Source: Candolleomyces eurysporus
Taxonomy: Eukaryota > Basidiomycota > Agaricomycetes > Agaricales > Psathyrellaceae
Direction: 5' to 3'
DNA length: 64,000 nucleotides
NCBI GenBank assembly: GCA_027579435.1
Contig: JANBPK010000741.1
Coordinates: 62,001 to 126,000 of the forward strand
The translations under genes and the position numbers were made by a program. Shown one piece after another: positions 23,824 to 36,130 of this stretch (within the stretch, counting starts at the first letter, position 1; every line of letters begins with the position of its first letter). Below the pieces are notes generated by a model. It was not told the DNA's origin and did not search any database. It saw nothing but the letters and a program-made list of their open reading frames with translations.

Positions 23824-26169
23824 CTATGAAGATAAATTTAGCGTAGTACCTCGAGCTGAGGAATTCGATTCCTCCTGGGGTTCTTGCCCTTCCTCCCTTT
23901 CTCTTTCTTCCGGTTCCTCTGGCGGCAGACGGCTGAGGAGGTACTCCATCCCGCTTTCCACGAGATCGGTCCTAACAATCTCCCTCCATTTGTTGTAGTA
24001 AGGTTTCAAGGCATCTGCCAATCCGGGTTGGTGGAGTTCGTTCTGCACAGGCAGCGAAGGAAGACAGTCAGAGAGCTTGCTTTTATCCAAGATGATGGAC
24101 TTACTTTCAATCGTCGCATGATAACAGATATCATTGCCAGGAATTCAGGGCCCCAGAAAGAAGAAATAATAGATCCCTTTTGTATCCATTTATCAAGTTT
24201 TTTCCATCCATCATTGCGGGCTAAAGCGAGGATTTGTTGACCACTGAGTTTATTACCTTTGTTGGAATACGACGTGAGGGCAATCACTGCATCCCCATCG
24301 GACATACAGCGTGAAGTTGCACGAGTACTGCCTGAAGAATAAGTGCAAATAGATGTCGCAGATGTTTTTATTGACTCACTGGGTTCCGAGAAAAACCGAT
24401 TGATTCCATGCACAACGGTCTCCAAAACGTACGCTCGAACCTGGATCTCCGCGATGAACAACTTCTGGGAACGGGTTTCGCTGTCCAAGAATTCGAAGAA
24501 TGACCGGTGATAGAAATGCATCATGGCGAACACCNGGGGACTCGGGTTGCTGATGAAATACGACAAGAGAGTGTAAGTCGGAAACAAGGACTTCATGGGC
24601 ATTCCTTTCGAGGCCGAGGATCTCGTCGAAGTCGTGGGCGCCCCACCGGGTGCCGACACGAATGTCAGAATTGATCTGATGGGCCCTGAGAAGCAGCAAA
24701 AAGTTGCGCCCCCGATGCGTGTCGACAGCGTCATACAGCTCTTTCGCGCCGGACAGGATGCCTGCGTAAAGAGCATCGAGAGCTTCGAATGGCCTCGCGA
24801 GCTGTGCTTGTTCCGGGGTCCAGTCGACCACCGTTTGGAGCCTATCGACCGGAGAACTTCGGCGTTCTGAGACATATTTGAAAATCGTCGCCGCGAACAC
24901 GAACTGCCCGGACGCAGCTAGAACCAGCTTCTCGATGTCTTCCACCGTTGGCCATGACTTGGATCGCGCTCGAGGGTCGTAGCTTCGGCTTCCGATGTCT
25001 TGAAGCCGCCTCCACAAGTAGAGACGTATATCTTTCGTCGCGTCATATTTGTCGCTGAGTTGGATATGATACGCTAATGGGTAGAGGTAGCCCCGGGTCT
25101 CTGGGTTAAGTGCACTGCGAATGGCCCATTCCGGTCGACTGGCGATAAAAATGCGAAAGGGGAGGTCGTTATCGAGGAGACAATGTTTGATGGTGGCGAG
25201 CAACTCTGCTTGTCTTTCTTCACCGGCACATTCGTCGAGGCCGTCGATAAGCACGGCGTGCGGGAAACTGCCGACGTCGAAATCGACATTCGCCTGGAGC
25301 TGTTTGAATAGGCGGACGACGAGGGTGTCCATCTGAGTTCGGATGGTTCTGGTGAAGATGGGAGGGTCTTCTTCGACGGCTTCCTTGATATAGTCGCGGA
25401 GCCTAGGATCGTGCTTTCCTAATTGAAATGCGATGGTTGGTACGATGTGGGATAAATTGTTTCGAGTGGGGTCTTGGGAAGAGAAGAAGACTGCACAGCC
25501 TAAGATTCCCGAGCCGGCACAGCGTTCAGCGATGGTCTGCTGCAAGGCCGACTTGCCTGCCCCTGCAGCACCAGTCATACAGAGCAAGCGTGTAGGACCC
25601 TCCCTATCACCAATCCAATCCATAATTTCGCTGATCACCTCGACCCGAGTATCTTCGTCGCACTTTGGAGGGTCATACCTCGCTCCCGAATTATAGAAAG
25701 CATTTGGGGCTATGTTCTCCAGCAGCATCTTCCAACCTTTGGCGACATAGGATCAGTGGATGCCACGGGTCAAACAACATTGAATGTACATACCATCTAT
25801 TGATTTATCTTGAGTATTATGCACATGCTGGGACGAGTCTATCTGAATGTTCCCGCAGACACTGAAGTTGCGCGCCCTCGAGAACATCGACGTGGATGCT
25901 GATGCTCCAGTGGATGAGGCCACATTTTCTGCTGTTGCTCCGGTATATCGTCGTTTAGTACCCACAGCGGGCACATGAGATTCCTCTGCCGAAGATGGTG
26001 TGAGCCCTTCCAAACTGTATGGCAAGGACGCGTCTGGGGCAAGGGCCTGTAAGTCTTGGGCAATAGCCTCGTCGTCTCGGCCATCTCGCGCTCTGGAAGA
26101 CGGCGACAGCAAGCGTTGGCGCTTGAATCCAGGTNCCCCTGTTTTCTCGGGTTTCAAATTCGCAGCCAT
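23824..26169 (-). CDS. NACHT-domain NLR-like NTPase, copy 3
   Basis: Third paralog with the same structure as copy 1. Exon 1 from 26,169 contains FSRARNFSVCGNIQID; exon 2 holds Walker A MTGAAGAGKSALQQ, Walker B HAVLIDGLDECAGEE, FRIFIASRPEW and MMHFYHRSFFEFLDSE; the last exon reads NELHQPGLADALKPYYNKW and ends at 23,824 with a longer acidic tail (EEPEEREREEGQEPQEES). The n at 24,535 shifts the frame; without it the frame continues through the HFYHRSF segment to the end of the exon, so the gene may be intact and the break a consensus error. The n at 26,134 fits as a real base. If the n at 24,535 is real, the protein is cut off after the NACHT domain. Confidence 0.78.
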
Positions 26170-26219
26170 CTTCGTGGTGTGGAGCAGAGCAAGAGCTAGC
26201 TGAGGGTCGGAATCATCAG

Positions 26220-26684
26220 TAAATTAGGGGGAATATGGCAAGTAATTACAAGTACCTGAAATCCCTTGAAAGGTGTCGCAAGCATTACAAGGTCGCCATA
26301 AGATTTCGATGGGGATTGCAATTGATCATCAGGCTTGATGAAATCGGTTGCATTTAGCAAGGCTGATGCCAGCTCGCGATAACCGGAAATCTTCGTGATA
26401 CCTCATGAACGGCTACAATACTCGTGTGCCCTCGTGAGGATGCTTCAGGGTTTTGTCGCAGTGTAAGCTCATGCAATGAATGCCACGCATTTCAAGGTTT
26501 TACCAGCGTGGCCAGATGCTTGCCACTATATTTGCTCTCGCACCACTCTTCCATTGACTGACGAGCTCACAGTAAATTCATGATTCGGGTATACACGGCA
26601 GTTTATTAGGAACGATAGAGAATACGGTCATCACAGGAACAGGTGGGGGAATAGTAAATACTAGAGAAATGGCGACAGCAAACA
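26220..26684. other. Intergenic, nothing recognised
   Basis: Between the start of NLR copy 3 and the end of the DUF6698 gene, both on the minus strand, I find no open frame or repeat of note. Confidence 0.4.
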
Positions 26685-27812
26685 TTAGGAGGAAGGCTGG
26701 CTCGCTCGGCGTCGGGCAGCGCGCTGCTCTGCGAGCAATTTTCGGGCTCTTCCAGCCCCACTGCCATTTTCTGAGCGTTTCGCCTGCGGAAAAATCTGAC
26801 TATCATCATCTATTAGCACTGGAGCCATTGACACCGACAAATGAGTGAACCATACCTATTCCACCACTTCAATAGCTCACGAGCATTCCTCTCGAGTTCT
26901 GCATCATCGTTGTCCTCGAAGTAATCAATGATGTAGTAGTAGCAGTCATAGAAATTGAGGCCTTCATGGGAGCGGGTCCACTGGTTGGCACTGCTCAGCG
27001 CAAGTAGAAGCTGTTGAGGTATTAGCAGGTGACGCACGAGTAGAGAGGGATACGTACCTGAACTGCAGCGTAGGCAATCGAGCGTGGAGTGACCTTGTTG
27101 TTCATGTTCAAGGTGGTCGCAATGTCCTTCCGAACGGATCGGCGAGAGCTGGAGGACTGAGAGGTGCGACGACGGGTGGATGGAGGCTCGAGGTTCTCGT
27201 CATCGGATCCTTCAACGGCAACCGACTTGGCAGAGCTCGGGGATGTGAAGATGAATTTGTAAGTCTGTAGATATCGCTGGTTAGCTACTGTCAATACACA
27301 AGTAAACGACGTACCTTAACCAGCAACTTGCTCTTGAGGTAACCTGCATCAATATTCTTTGGATTACCAGTATAGTCGGAATACAGGGCACGGGCAGTCG
27401 GTCCCAACTCGAAACCAGCTTCGTAGTCGCGAACGTGGCTGCGAACCCTAGCGGAAGACGGGTCAGTCAAGGAGTACCGAGATGGAAGGGGACATACTCC
27501 GGGTCATCCCAGTCCAGCTCAACTGGGCAGAGAAGGAAGCCGCACACATCGTGCTTAAGGCCACGATTTTCGCGGGACTCGTTGAGTGGAGGGTTTGGCC
27601 TACGGTCACCGGTGAAGGAATTCACCGACTGTGGGACACACACGACTGAGACCTTGTAGGTGTCTTCAGCGCGAGCGTTTTCGGCGCCTCGCTGGAGTGT
27701 CTTGAGCCATGCATCGCTCTCTTCAGGGCTCTCGGCAAGGCTGTCAACCTTGTCGAGGAATTTGTGGATGAGGCGGTCAGCGATGGTGGTAAATTCATTG
27801 GCGCGCTTGCGT
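26685..27812 (-). CDS. DUF6698-family protein, 5' exon(s) missing
   Basis: DUF6698 proteins are abundant, dispersed and of unknown function in Agaricomycetes. Exons joined by GT-AG introns read KRANEFTTIADRLIHKFLDK, VCGFLLCPVELDWDDPE, RALYSDYTGNPKNIDAGYLK, TYKFIFTSPSSAKS, MNNKVTPRSIAYAAVQ, ANQWTRSHEGLNFYDCYYY, then ELLKWWN and a basic tail ending ARRRASQPSS at a stop at 26,685-26,687. This order (LCP..W.D, LY, FTSPSSA, TPR.IAYAAVQ, WWN) is the DUF6698 signature. The first preserved exon begins at an acceptor at about 27,812 and no start codon exon is found upstream, where a 161 bp inverted-repeat element and a Helitron lie. So the gene has probably been separated from its 5' end. Confidence 0.75.
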
Positions 27813-27869
27813 CTGTTTATATGTAAACAATATCACGTGAGTACGCAAACAACAAACAGAGACTTGTGA

Positions 27870-28030
27870 AGTGGGCCGTTGCCACAGCACGGCGGTACGA
27901 GTCTTTACGCCTTTTAGTCTTCCATATTTCAGTCTTTAAACCTTTTGGTTCTTTTGTCGTCCTTTTACCTGTGATCCGTTTTTGAAAAGATGCAAAGACT
28001 TGCACCACCATTCTGTGGCAATGGCCCACT
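27870..28030. repeat. 161 bp element with 18 bp inverted repeats
   Basis: AGTGGGCCGTTGCCACAG at 27,870-27,887 is the reverse complement, with one mismatch, of CTGTGGCAATGGCCCACT at 28,013-28,030. The interior contains several degenerate CTTTT-A-GTCTT stretches and no gene. It lies between the truncated DUF6698 gene and the 3' end of the Helitron, so it is either a tiny MITE or part of the Helitron's terminal structure. Confidence 0.6.
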
Positions 28031-28125
28031 ATGCAAGGATCTGTGGCACAAGAAGTCTCGCTTTGTTCTTAAACCCCTCCACCCTTCCCTTATGGCCCCC
28101 CTGTAGTGGTCAAAAAGAAATTTAA

Positions 28126-31100
28126 TTATACATGAATAGCATATACTGCATATATAAGGGATTTGCCATGTGCTCTGTGAAGCCAGCCCAGACTGGTGGA
28201 AGCATTCAAGTTCCCTTCAAGTACACTGCGGCTGCCAGTAATGGCACCATCATTGTACCACACCTGACCTTGTCTGTCTACAATTCTGCATGTGAAATGA
28301 TTGGACCCATGATAGGCAAGCCCTCTAAGCGTATACACCCGACGAGTACCATTCATGCAGTCTAGCGCAAGAGTAGGTTCTGGAATAGCACTTGTGTTGA
28401 TTATTTCAAATATCAACAAGTCACTGATAACTTCAAGCCTCATAGTCTTGTTCAGCAATCGAATATCTGCACATCTATGGCAAGGATAGTGTGTTGAATC
28501 TGGTATGGAATAGATGATATGGCCTATTGCCAGGTTATCTTTGTACTGCAGTTTCCGAGGAGAGTTTGCACCATTGATGACGGTGATAGTATTGAGATTG
28601 AAGCCACCATCATTTACAATTAAAGGACATTGTGAACACACTGAATAGGTCTTGCCAATTTGCTTCACCTCCATGCATTGTGCAATGAGATCATAGAGTG
28701 AAATAAAGCTGGGACCCATAGGGAACCTTGCTGGATCTGAATGATAGAGCAGGTTCCGAACATTGTCTCGTGCAGCTTCTAGAGTGCATCTACCAGCCTG
28801 GTGGTTTTCAAAACCTTGTACCAAGCAAGACAATTCATTTCCTTGGGCTGACAGGAAGGGTTTCCAGTGACTTTGATTTGATATCCATATAGCCCTCAAG
28901 ATTGTAAACCAGGTGTCATATGCACAGCTGTAATTTGCTGCATTCCACCTCAAACCAAGAGGACCACTCTCAACAGTTGTGTTGGCAGTAGATAAAATTG
29001 TTTTAGACCTTTTGCTCTTTGGACCTTGACCAGTATGTTCCTGGTCAGATGTCTGCATAGCATTGAAAGGCTGGTGGAGCTCCTTGACTTTCTTGAGGGT
29101 GGCAGCTGTTTCTGGTTGGGCCTTAGCTGATTTTGTAGCCTTTGGCTTCTGGCTTGATGCCAGATTCAGTTTACCTGACCAGATATAGTCTGCTGCATTT
29201 GGTTCTAGCAAGCTGTCTACAGAACTATATTTCAAGGCACTGTGCCAAGCACCCATGGATCCAGACAAGNCTGAGTTTTGCAGNCCTGAAAGGATCGAAC
29301 AAGAGGATAGCGCAGATCACCAGCTACATTGGCAGGCAGTGTACCTTTAAACCTCATGGCTGTTATCTCATCAAGTATCATGGTCTCTCTAAATTCTTGT
29401 CGCAAATTGCCGGATATTGGTGTAGAGATTTTCTTGGTGTCAAATGGATGTGCAATAACAGTGTTAGCTGCACCAGAGCTGCGAGATAGGCAAGTGTATA
29501 TTGATTGGACTGTTTTGCATCTGCTAAGGTCTACAACATTATAGTCTCTGGTTTTTCCTTGTGAAGCATAGTCAGTCATTGAGAAGTTTGGCAGGATGTT
29601 GACTTGATTTCGCTCAATATTCAGGACTGTATCATCAGGGAGATGACACCGGACTGTGTGCTTGGATCTGGTAACAGGTACAGTGTTCTTAGGTAACCCA
29701 GGTATTTTCACTGTCTGAGGAGGCTTGATCAGTCGAACATAAACTGTTTCCAAAGTCATTGTATCATGGCAACCAGGTTTGCTGTCCCATCCTACAACAA
29801 CCCCCTCTTGACCTTTTGTCATGCACAACTCAGTTGCATCATTGTGCCGCAAGATCACAGGCATTCCCAAGCACAATGACAGCTTGGCAGGGATATGCTG
29901 GCTTGTGTGTGGCTCACAGTTCCATAGAAGCTTTTGCAATGACTCTGACAACAGTGTGCGCTTTGAACCACGCTTCTTTTTCCTTTTTCTGCCAGATTCT
30001 GCAGGTTCATCGATACAACCAAGAGTATCAACAGAATAGAAATTTAACAGCGTCTGATTGGTATCATGAGCAAAGCGAACAGAGCCCAGATCATTATACC
30101 TGTCCTTATATGAGTTGTAACAAGTAATGATGGACACATTTTTGAATTGTGGAAGAGAGAGGTCTGTGCTTGTAAGGCGTCTGGATATTCTGCTGTTTAA
30201 GAATTGAATGTCATCTTGAGTGCAGGCTCCATATCTCATGTTTTCCAATGCTGTTCTTAATGCAGCATCAGGTCCACCTGATTTGGTTTGTCTCATATTC
30301 TGCTTCAAAATAACTACAGTTGTAAACTGATGCCATATGAGCTTTCCTATGACAGTTTGCTGACCAAACAGAGTTGTAGGTACAGAATCTTCAACGGTAG
30401 GCAGATAGTAAAGGGCCTTGCCACTGGTAGGTGGTAGCTGCGCAAAGTCACCAGCCAGAATTATATTGAAACCACCAAAAGGAAGGTCATGGATGTCAGA
30501 AATGGCAGACAATCTTGCACTGATGGCATATAGCTCATGGCATGCAACCATAGACACTTCATCAATGAATATGTATCTCAGACCTTTCAAACGTGCAGCA
30601 GCATCGTTGATAGACATGGCCTCAGATCAGCGAATGGCACCATCTTCATCTTTTCCTCGAGGATTGATTCCAAGAACAGAATGGTATGTTGAGCCATTCA
30701 AAAGAGCAGCAGCTGTTCCTGTAGGAGCTAAAACAATAAACTTGTGTGATTCACCTTTTGCTTCAAAAAACTTGATAAGACACCTGATTACTTGTGACTT
30801 TCCTGTCCCACCCATTCCTCCTAGATACATTTTAAGCTGAGGAGCAGATAAGCTGGTTGCATGATGGGCAACTATTTTGAATGCTCGCTGCTGCTCTTCA
30901 TTGAGTGTAGCAGCTACTGCAATCTGGTTAATTAGGTCAAGATCCTCTGCTTTGTTTGGTCGGTAATCTTCACAAAGGTATGAAATGTCAACAATTTTCA
31001 CATCACCTTCAACTGAAGTTGGTCTCAGAGAATTAGTGTTTGAGTTGTCTGATATTGTTGAAGCAGATGAATAGTTGGCCATCTTCTTATTATGCAGCTG

Positions 31101-34100
31101 CTGCTTTGCATTTTTAATCTCATTCTTCCAGTCCAAAGATAGCTTGCCAAAATTCAGAGCTCCATGAACCAAAGGATCTATATCATCTTTGTCAGCTGGA
31201 TCAGCTGATGGACTGCTTTTGTCCAGAGGTTCCAAAGTAGGGATAACTACCTTATCTGTGGACCTGGCTGTAGAATCTAATTCAAGCCAACCAGTCCTGG
31301 TAATCATAGTCTGTGCTTCTATCATTTGATTGACCTTTCTTTGCCTTACAGTACCAAGAGCATATTCATCTAAAACCAGACCTTCACCATCTATGCTCAA
31401 GCCCAAAGCATCAATATAGTCATCATCATACTCATCAGCGTATTCCCCATTATCACTGGGGTGTTGAGATCTTTCACCTTTGGTCAGCAGAGACTGTTTT
31501 TTCTTAAGCTGGGCTTTGTAATCATCCCTAGCATCCAAGCATTCATACTTCAGATTAAAGTTACTCATTATAGTTGAAAAATAAGTTGAAAAGGTATGAT
31601 CATTGAATGCATCACTCCAAAGTTGTAAGTCACCCTTTAGCTCTGTGCCTGTTCTCCATGGTTTGAAGAGTGTAAGCATTGTAAGGCAGTAAAATTCCCT
31701 GTCCCCTTGATCAGACCTAGGCATTGGCCCACCCAAAATGTTCGGAACAAGAGGTTTTTTACCAAATATGTGACAGCGCACCCAATGTGTTCTATACTGA
31801 GGATGGCTGGATCGAAATTGGATGCAATGATTTGATGTTGGAGCAGCCCCACCAGGGACCTCTTCTTCTTCTTCTTCACTGTCATCATACACATCCTGTG
31901 CATCATCGAGTATGACATCTGTTTTTCTAGCTCGGGGCTTTGACAAACGTCTAGGAAGGACCACCTTCTCACAATAGCTAACCCAGTCATATAAGGCCAT
32001 ATCTTCTAGCTCATCTGGGCGGTGTATATAATCATCAACCTTGGAGCGCACTACTACATTCCCATCAGGTGCTAATCCAAGTAACAGTCTTTCATCAAAT
32101 GGTTCATCTTCACCAGCAGATCCAGACATCTTGTGAAGGTCTTGATCACGGGTGTGCCAAAAAGCACTGACCCTGTTCACATATTGTCTCCAGTAAAAAG
32201 GAACAAATGTATGGTTTGTATAATTATCAGGGTTGCCAAGAAGATACATGCATGCCATGGGGCTACCAACTTCCATCTTGGCTGTAAGGGAGTTGCATAT
32301 TCTTAACAGCATTTTCCTGGCTGAATCATTAACACTTCTGGATTCCCCAAGTAGCTCTGTGTTCTTTTGATATATATCCAATGCATTTGAGAATATGTGA
32401 TGACTTTTTAAAGAAACCTTGGTAATATAATCTGTCACATACAATACTATGGATTTCATAGATGTTCCTGACATCAGGCATGATACATCAGTATTGCACC
32501 TGAGCAGATAGGTTAACAAAGGTGTGAAGGTGTTCATCCAGGGCTCCATCTTTTTCATGCTTACATGCCCATCAGCTGGATCTACAGTTGTTTCTGGAAA
32601 GACATCTCGGGGGAACCGGGCCATGCATACGCCATCATGGTTCAAGCAGCCTTTTGGCCCATGATCAGCTGATATAACTTTAGCTGTGGTATCAGATACC
32701 ATGTTCTTAGACACTTTTGAACCTTTTTGGACTTGGCAACTATGAATGTTTGATCTAAGCAGCAGATCATCAGTCTCCTCATTGTAGCCCTTCCACCAGT
32801 TTTCCAGCACCATACAGCTGCCACAACCAGCCTCAGATGCATCTGAATGGAGACATTTTCTAGCAGGAGGAGGGAGTGGCATCTTCAATGTGGTATCAAT
32901 GTTTTCATTCAAAGTCTCATTTGAATCTAAGGTGATAGCATGCAACCCTTGACCTATGGTGAGCTGATTGCTCTTTACAGCAGTATCACTCTTGTTTTTG
33001 AGGCCTTCCAAGGTGTCAGTTGTGAATTCACCTTGATGACAAGATTCTAGATAAGAAATAAGGTTTCTCTGGAAGTCACAGTCAGGCTTAAGTAGCCTCT
33101 CCCTCACAACCTGGGGATTAGGAGAATTTTCAATCCAGAGCATCATGTGCATATGCAGAGTCAGACAACCCTGCTGCTCTACAGTTCCATAATATGCAGC
33201 TGGTTTGCCATACAAGCCATCAATTGTGCTCTCATATCCAAACACATGTTTAATGACAAGCTTGACAAGTATGTCAAAAAAACGGGCTGCAGCAACTGGA
33301 TTATTCAACACTAACAGGTCCCGTTCTCTGCAGCTTCTCAAGTCATCAGTCCATTTGATCTGCTTGTCAGCATAATACAAACATAAAGGGTGTTTATTGT
33401 CTGCAGGGGAGAAAGTAATAAACCAGTTTGGAGAGCCTTTGTATGATATGAGAGACCATATTTCATTCCTCATATATTTCTTGCTAGTCAAAAAGCCATC
33501 TGCATATGCACCAACATGATCAATGTCTTCGAGCAGCAAAAAGCAGTTCTTCTCTGCTTCAGTCTCAGGTTTTACAAACTCGCCACGAGCTAGTTTGTCT
33601 GCGACAGATGCCAGTGTGCTTTGATCAAGGTGTGCAATTCGATTGGAGATACTCTCAAACTTACTGCATTTTGAATAAATGAAGCTCCCAGTTACATTTG
33701 CCTTGATTTGCTCCTGATTGAAAGCTATCATAGGAAAGTAATAATCCAACTGAAATCTCTTGTCATGATACATGAGTAGCCTGCGTTTATGTTCCCTCTC
33801 AGACATCACCTTGGTGTGTCTGGACTGGCCAATACCACCAAGGCCATATGGAAAGAGCCAAGGAAACATCTGAGGATAAGCTTGGGGATTGTTATACATG
33901 GATTGTGGATTGCTTGAGTGGCCTACCGCCAGCATCTTGCCTCCGGACTGGAGATGTTGGAGTGCCTTCACTTTCATAGCCTTGACAGAAAGCTTTTCGT
34001 ATTCAGGCCCAGTCAATCCTCGTACCACTAAGGGACAGGGACCCTCTGAGGTGCCTTGCTCAATCTCCACTTCGTGCTTACTCATGGCAAGTGCTTCTTT

Positions 34101-35009
34101 GTCAGTGGGGTCTGAAGAATCATCAGCTTTTCTGAAATCCATAGTAACAGGCACACCAATCAAAGGATAAGTATCTAGATTATCCTTTGATATGTACAAG
34201 TCGCTATAATCTACATGATTAAGCTTGAGCCACTCTAAGGCTGTTGCTACCTTGTTACGTCTAACAAGCATTGGCATTCTCTTCAAGTCATCAACTGTAG
34301 GCTCCTTATAGCCTACAAAACAAATGCAAAGACATCCTCCATTTCAGTTTTTGGTGGAGGAAGAGCATGGTACACCTTGACAGTAGGAAGGGAGTACATG
34401 ATTGCATTTGCTACCATTTTCCCTCTCCCAGATGACACTCGAACAAGGCAGCTATTATGGCGGATTCTGGCAACAAGCANTTTTTTCTGCAAATGTAAGC
34501 TCTGATAATGCTGAAGGAACCTCACCAAGCCATAGTCCGTTGGCAAGTGAGTGCTTTGGTACCTTGGATTGTACAACGGCTGAATGGCAGGCCATGCAAA
34601 TTCCACTACAGTTAACTGCCATTGCTGGACCATCCAGACCTTCCACAGGGTCTGATTCTCCACAGCGCTCCTTTCTAGTGAGTTCAGGAGCTGTCAAACA
34701 TGATAAATCCATACCTCTGATGTCTGTAAGGTCTGTCAAAGGACTCAGTTGACCGCACGCCACACAGCCAGCCTCCTCAATTTTTTCTGGCTTCAAATCA
34801 GCACAGAAATTGGAGATAATATTCTCTTGCATGGGTCGACTGAGTGGCTTGGGAGGAGAAATACCTGGCTCTGGCAGTTTGTCGCGAAGTTCAACCAACT
34901 CTTTTAGTAGGGCTCCTGCTGACAGCGATGTAGGCTGGATTCTAACTTCAGCTGGCTTTTTTCTGGTAGTCTTTGCCTTTGGAATAGCGTCTGGCAGCCT
35001 GCGGAACAC
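28126..35009 (-). pseudogene. Helitron Rep-helicase with C-terminal cysteine-protease-like domain; one in-frame TGA
   Basis: The encoded enzyme nicks and unwinds DNA for rolling-circle transposition. In order: a Cys-rich N-terminal segment (EEAGCVACGQL, CMACHS, SLANGLWLGEVPSALSELTF) typical of DUF6570; PMLVRRNKVATALEWLKLNH; the HUH Rep motif LTLHMHMMLWIE at about 33,141-33,165; YVTDYITKVS, the catalytic Tyr motif, at about 32.43 kb; a PIF1-type helicase with Walker A GGMGGTGKS at about 30,800 and Walker B YIFIDEVSM at about 30,560; ASQGKTRDY and YTCLSRSSG; then NYSCAYDTWFTILRAIW, HRCADIR, YHGSNHFTCRI and WYNDG, resembling a ubiquitin-protease-like fold with Cys, His and Asn/Asp in order. Ambiguous bases at 34,480, 29,284 and 29,270 break frames that close when they are ignored. 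A TGA at 30,627-30,629 separates Walker A from Walker B in the same frame. Confidence 0.85.
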
Positions 35010-35014
35010 GCTGA

Positions 35015-36127
35015 TTAGTTCAACACCATGACTATTAAATTAAAAGTATTTAAAATGAAGGGCATGATGACATCCCGAGTACGGAGATCATGACCCAAGA
35101 CTATATGGTGGCGAAGGGCAAGGGCTTTGAGAGCAGGCACCTGCATGCAACCCAAGGGGATCTCAAGTGGCACGTCGGCAGCCAGGCAATCCATATCGTT
35201 GTTAACCAACACAAGAGCCTGTGGTCTGGGTAATAATATGAGAAATTCAAACAAGGTGGTGACATCGAATTGATGAGGGGGTTGACCTTCTGGGACTTGG
35301 TTGTACGCAGCTAAATCATTAAAGCAGAATGCACGATTGGGAGCATGGGCTGCACCCCTTACTGGTCTACGCATTCTCCTATGACATGGAGGAGCAGATG
35401 GCTGAAAGGACAAGGGCTTTCGCTGCAGAAAGCAGCGGTCCAGGTATGACAGTATTGCTTGTAAGCTGAAGCGGCTTGAGTAGCGTCTAACAAGCTCTTT
35501 CAGGAGAGCCATAAAATCATGCTTGAGATAAAGGAAACGTGTAGCTAGTATTCTACACAAAATGGCTCGCAAACGGACATTCAGGGGACCGTTCGTTGCG
35601 ATCACAAATTTGGACCAAAGGGGCTGGCAGAACATGTGTCTGAGGTATGTAGGTTTGGGTTTGATGCAAGGGCAACAAGTGTGAAGCGGGTTGCGATGAG
35701 TTAGACATATGTAGCTGGCCATTCGGCGAGTCATCGATAGCAGCGTTGAGCTTGCAACGACTGGCGCTTTCGCCGTGTGAGGGATGACCGGCATTTGAGC
35801 TGTAGGAGCCAGGAAGACCTGCAGAAAGGCAGTAGGACAACGTTCGACAGAGACGCTGTCGTTGCGTCGAGTGGCAGCATTACGGAAGGCAGAGGATCTC
35901 CCCGAGGAGCTGCGGCCCTGTGGTTTACTGTACATCCAGAACAGAAGGATGCAGCATAATAGTACGAAATGAGAATAGCGCATTGCGAAGACAATGGAGC
36001 AAGTGGTTGGTGTGGTTGGTGAAGCGGGAGGGGCACGGATCAGGAAGTTCAACTGGGACCAAACAAAACCAAGCAACGTACCTAGATCGACGCGCTTCGA
36101 ATCTAAGTGAGGGCCATCACATCTCAA
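35015..36127 (-). CDS. 5' part of the Helitron coding region, or separate upstream frame
   Basis: A 370-residue frame without stop. Its C-terminal third (FEFLILLPRPQALVLVNNDM, IPLGCMQVPALKALALRHHI) runs up to a likely intron (about 35,050-35,000) that leads into the Cys-rich Helitron segment, and resembles the L..LALRH-type stretch upstream of that segment in other fungal Helitrons. The N-terminal two thirds, with MRYSHFVLLCCILLFWMYSK and many Arg/Ser/Cys, look less like protein and may be non-coding. I would place the true start somewhere inside this frame. Confidence 0.4.
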   Translation of the reverse strand: MRCDGPHLDSKRVDLGTLLGFVWSQLNFLIRAPPASPTTPTTCSIVFAMRYSHFVLLCCILLFWMYSKPQGRSSSGRSSAFRNAATRRNDSVSVERCPTAFLQVFLAPTAQMPVIPHTAKAPVVASSTLLSMTRRMASYICLTHRNPLHTCCPCIKPKPTYLRHMFCQPLWSKFVIATNGPLNVRLRAILCRILATRFLYLKHDFMALLKELVRRYSSRFSLQAILSYLDRCFLQRKPLSFQPSAPPCHRRMRRPVRGAAHAPNRAFCFNDLAAYNQVPEGQPPHQFDVTTLFEFLILLPRPQALVLVNNDMDCLAADVPLEIPLGCMQVPALKALALRHHIVLGHDLRTRDVIMPFILNTFNLIVMVLN

Positions 36128-36130
36128 CCT

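Larger units (their letters stand above)
28090..36130 (-). mobile_element. Helitron rolling-circle transposon
   Basis: The element is oriented on the minus strand, with its 5' end near 36.1 kb and its 3' end near 28.1 kb. It encodes a Rep-helicase of Helitron type (described separately). I could not fix the ends: no clear 5' TC or 3' CTRR with hairpin is evident, although the 18 bp inverted repeat at 27,870-28,030 lies just outside the 3' coding end. The codon use is more AT-rich than in flanking genes, consistent with a transposon. The right boundary is set by the last Helitron-like frame and is uncertain by at least 1 kb. Confidence 0.7.

Noticed and set aside
30418..30840. Plus-strand frame of 140 codons
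   Set aside because: It lies opposite the Helitron helicase Walker A and B region, whose minus-strand coding is certain.
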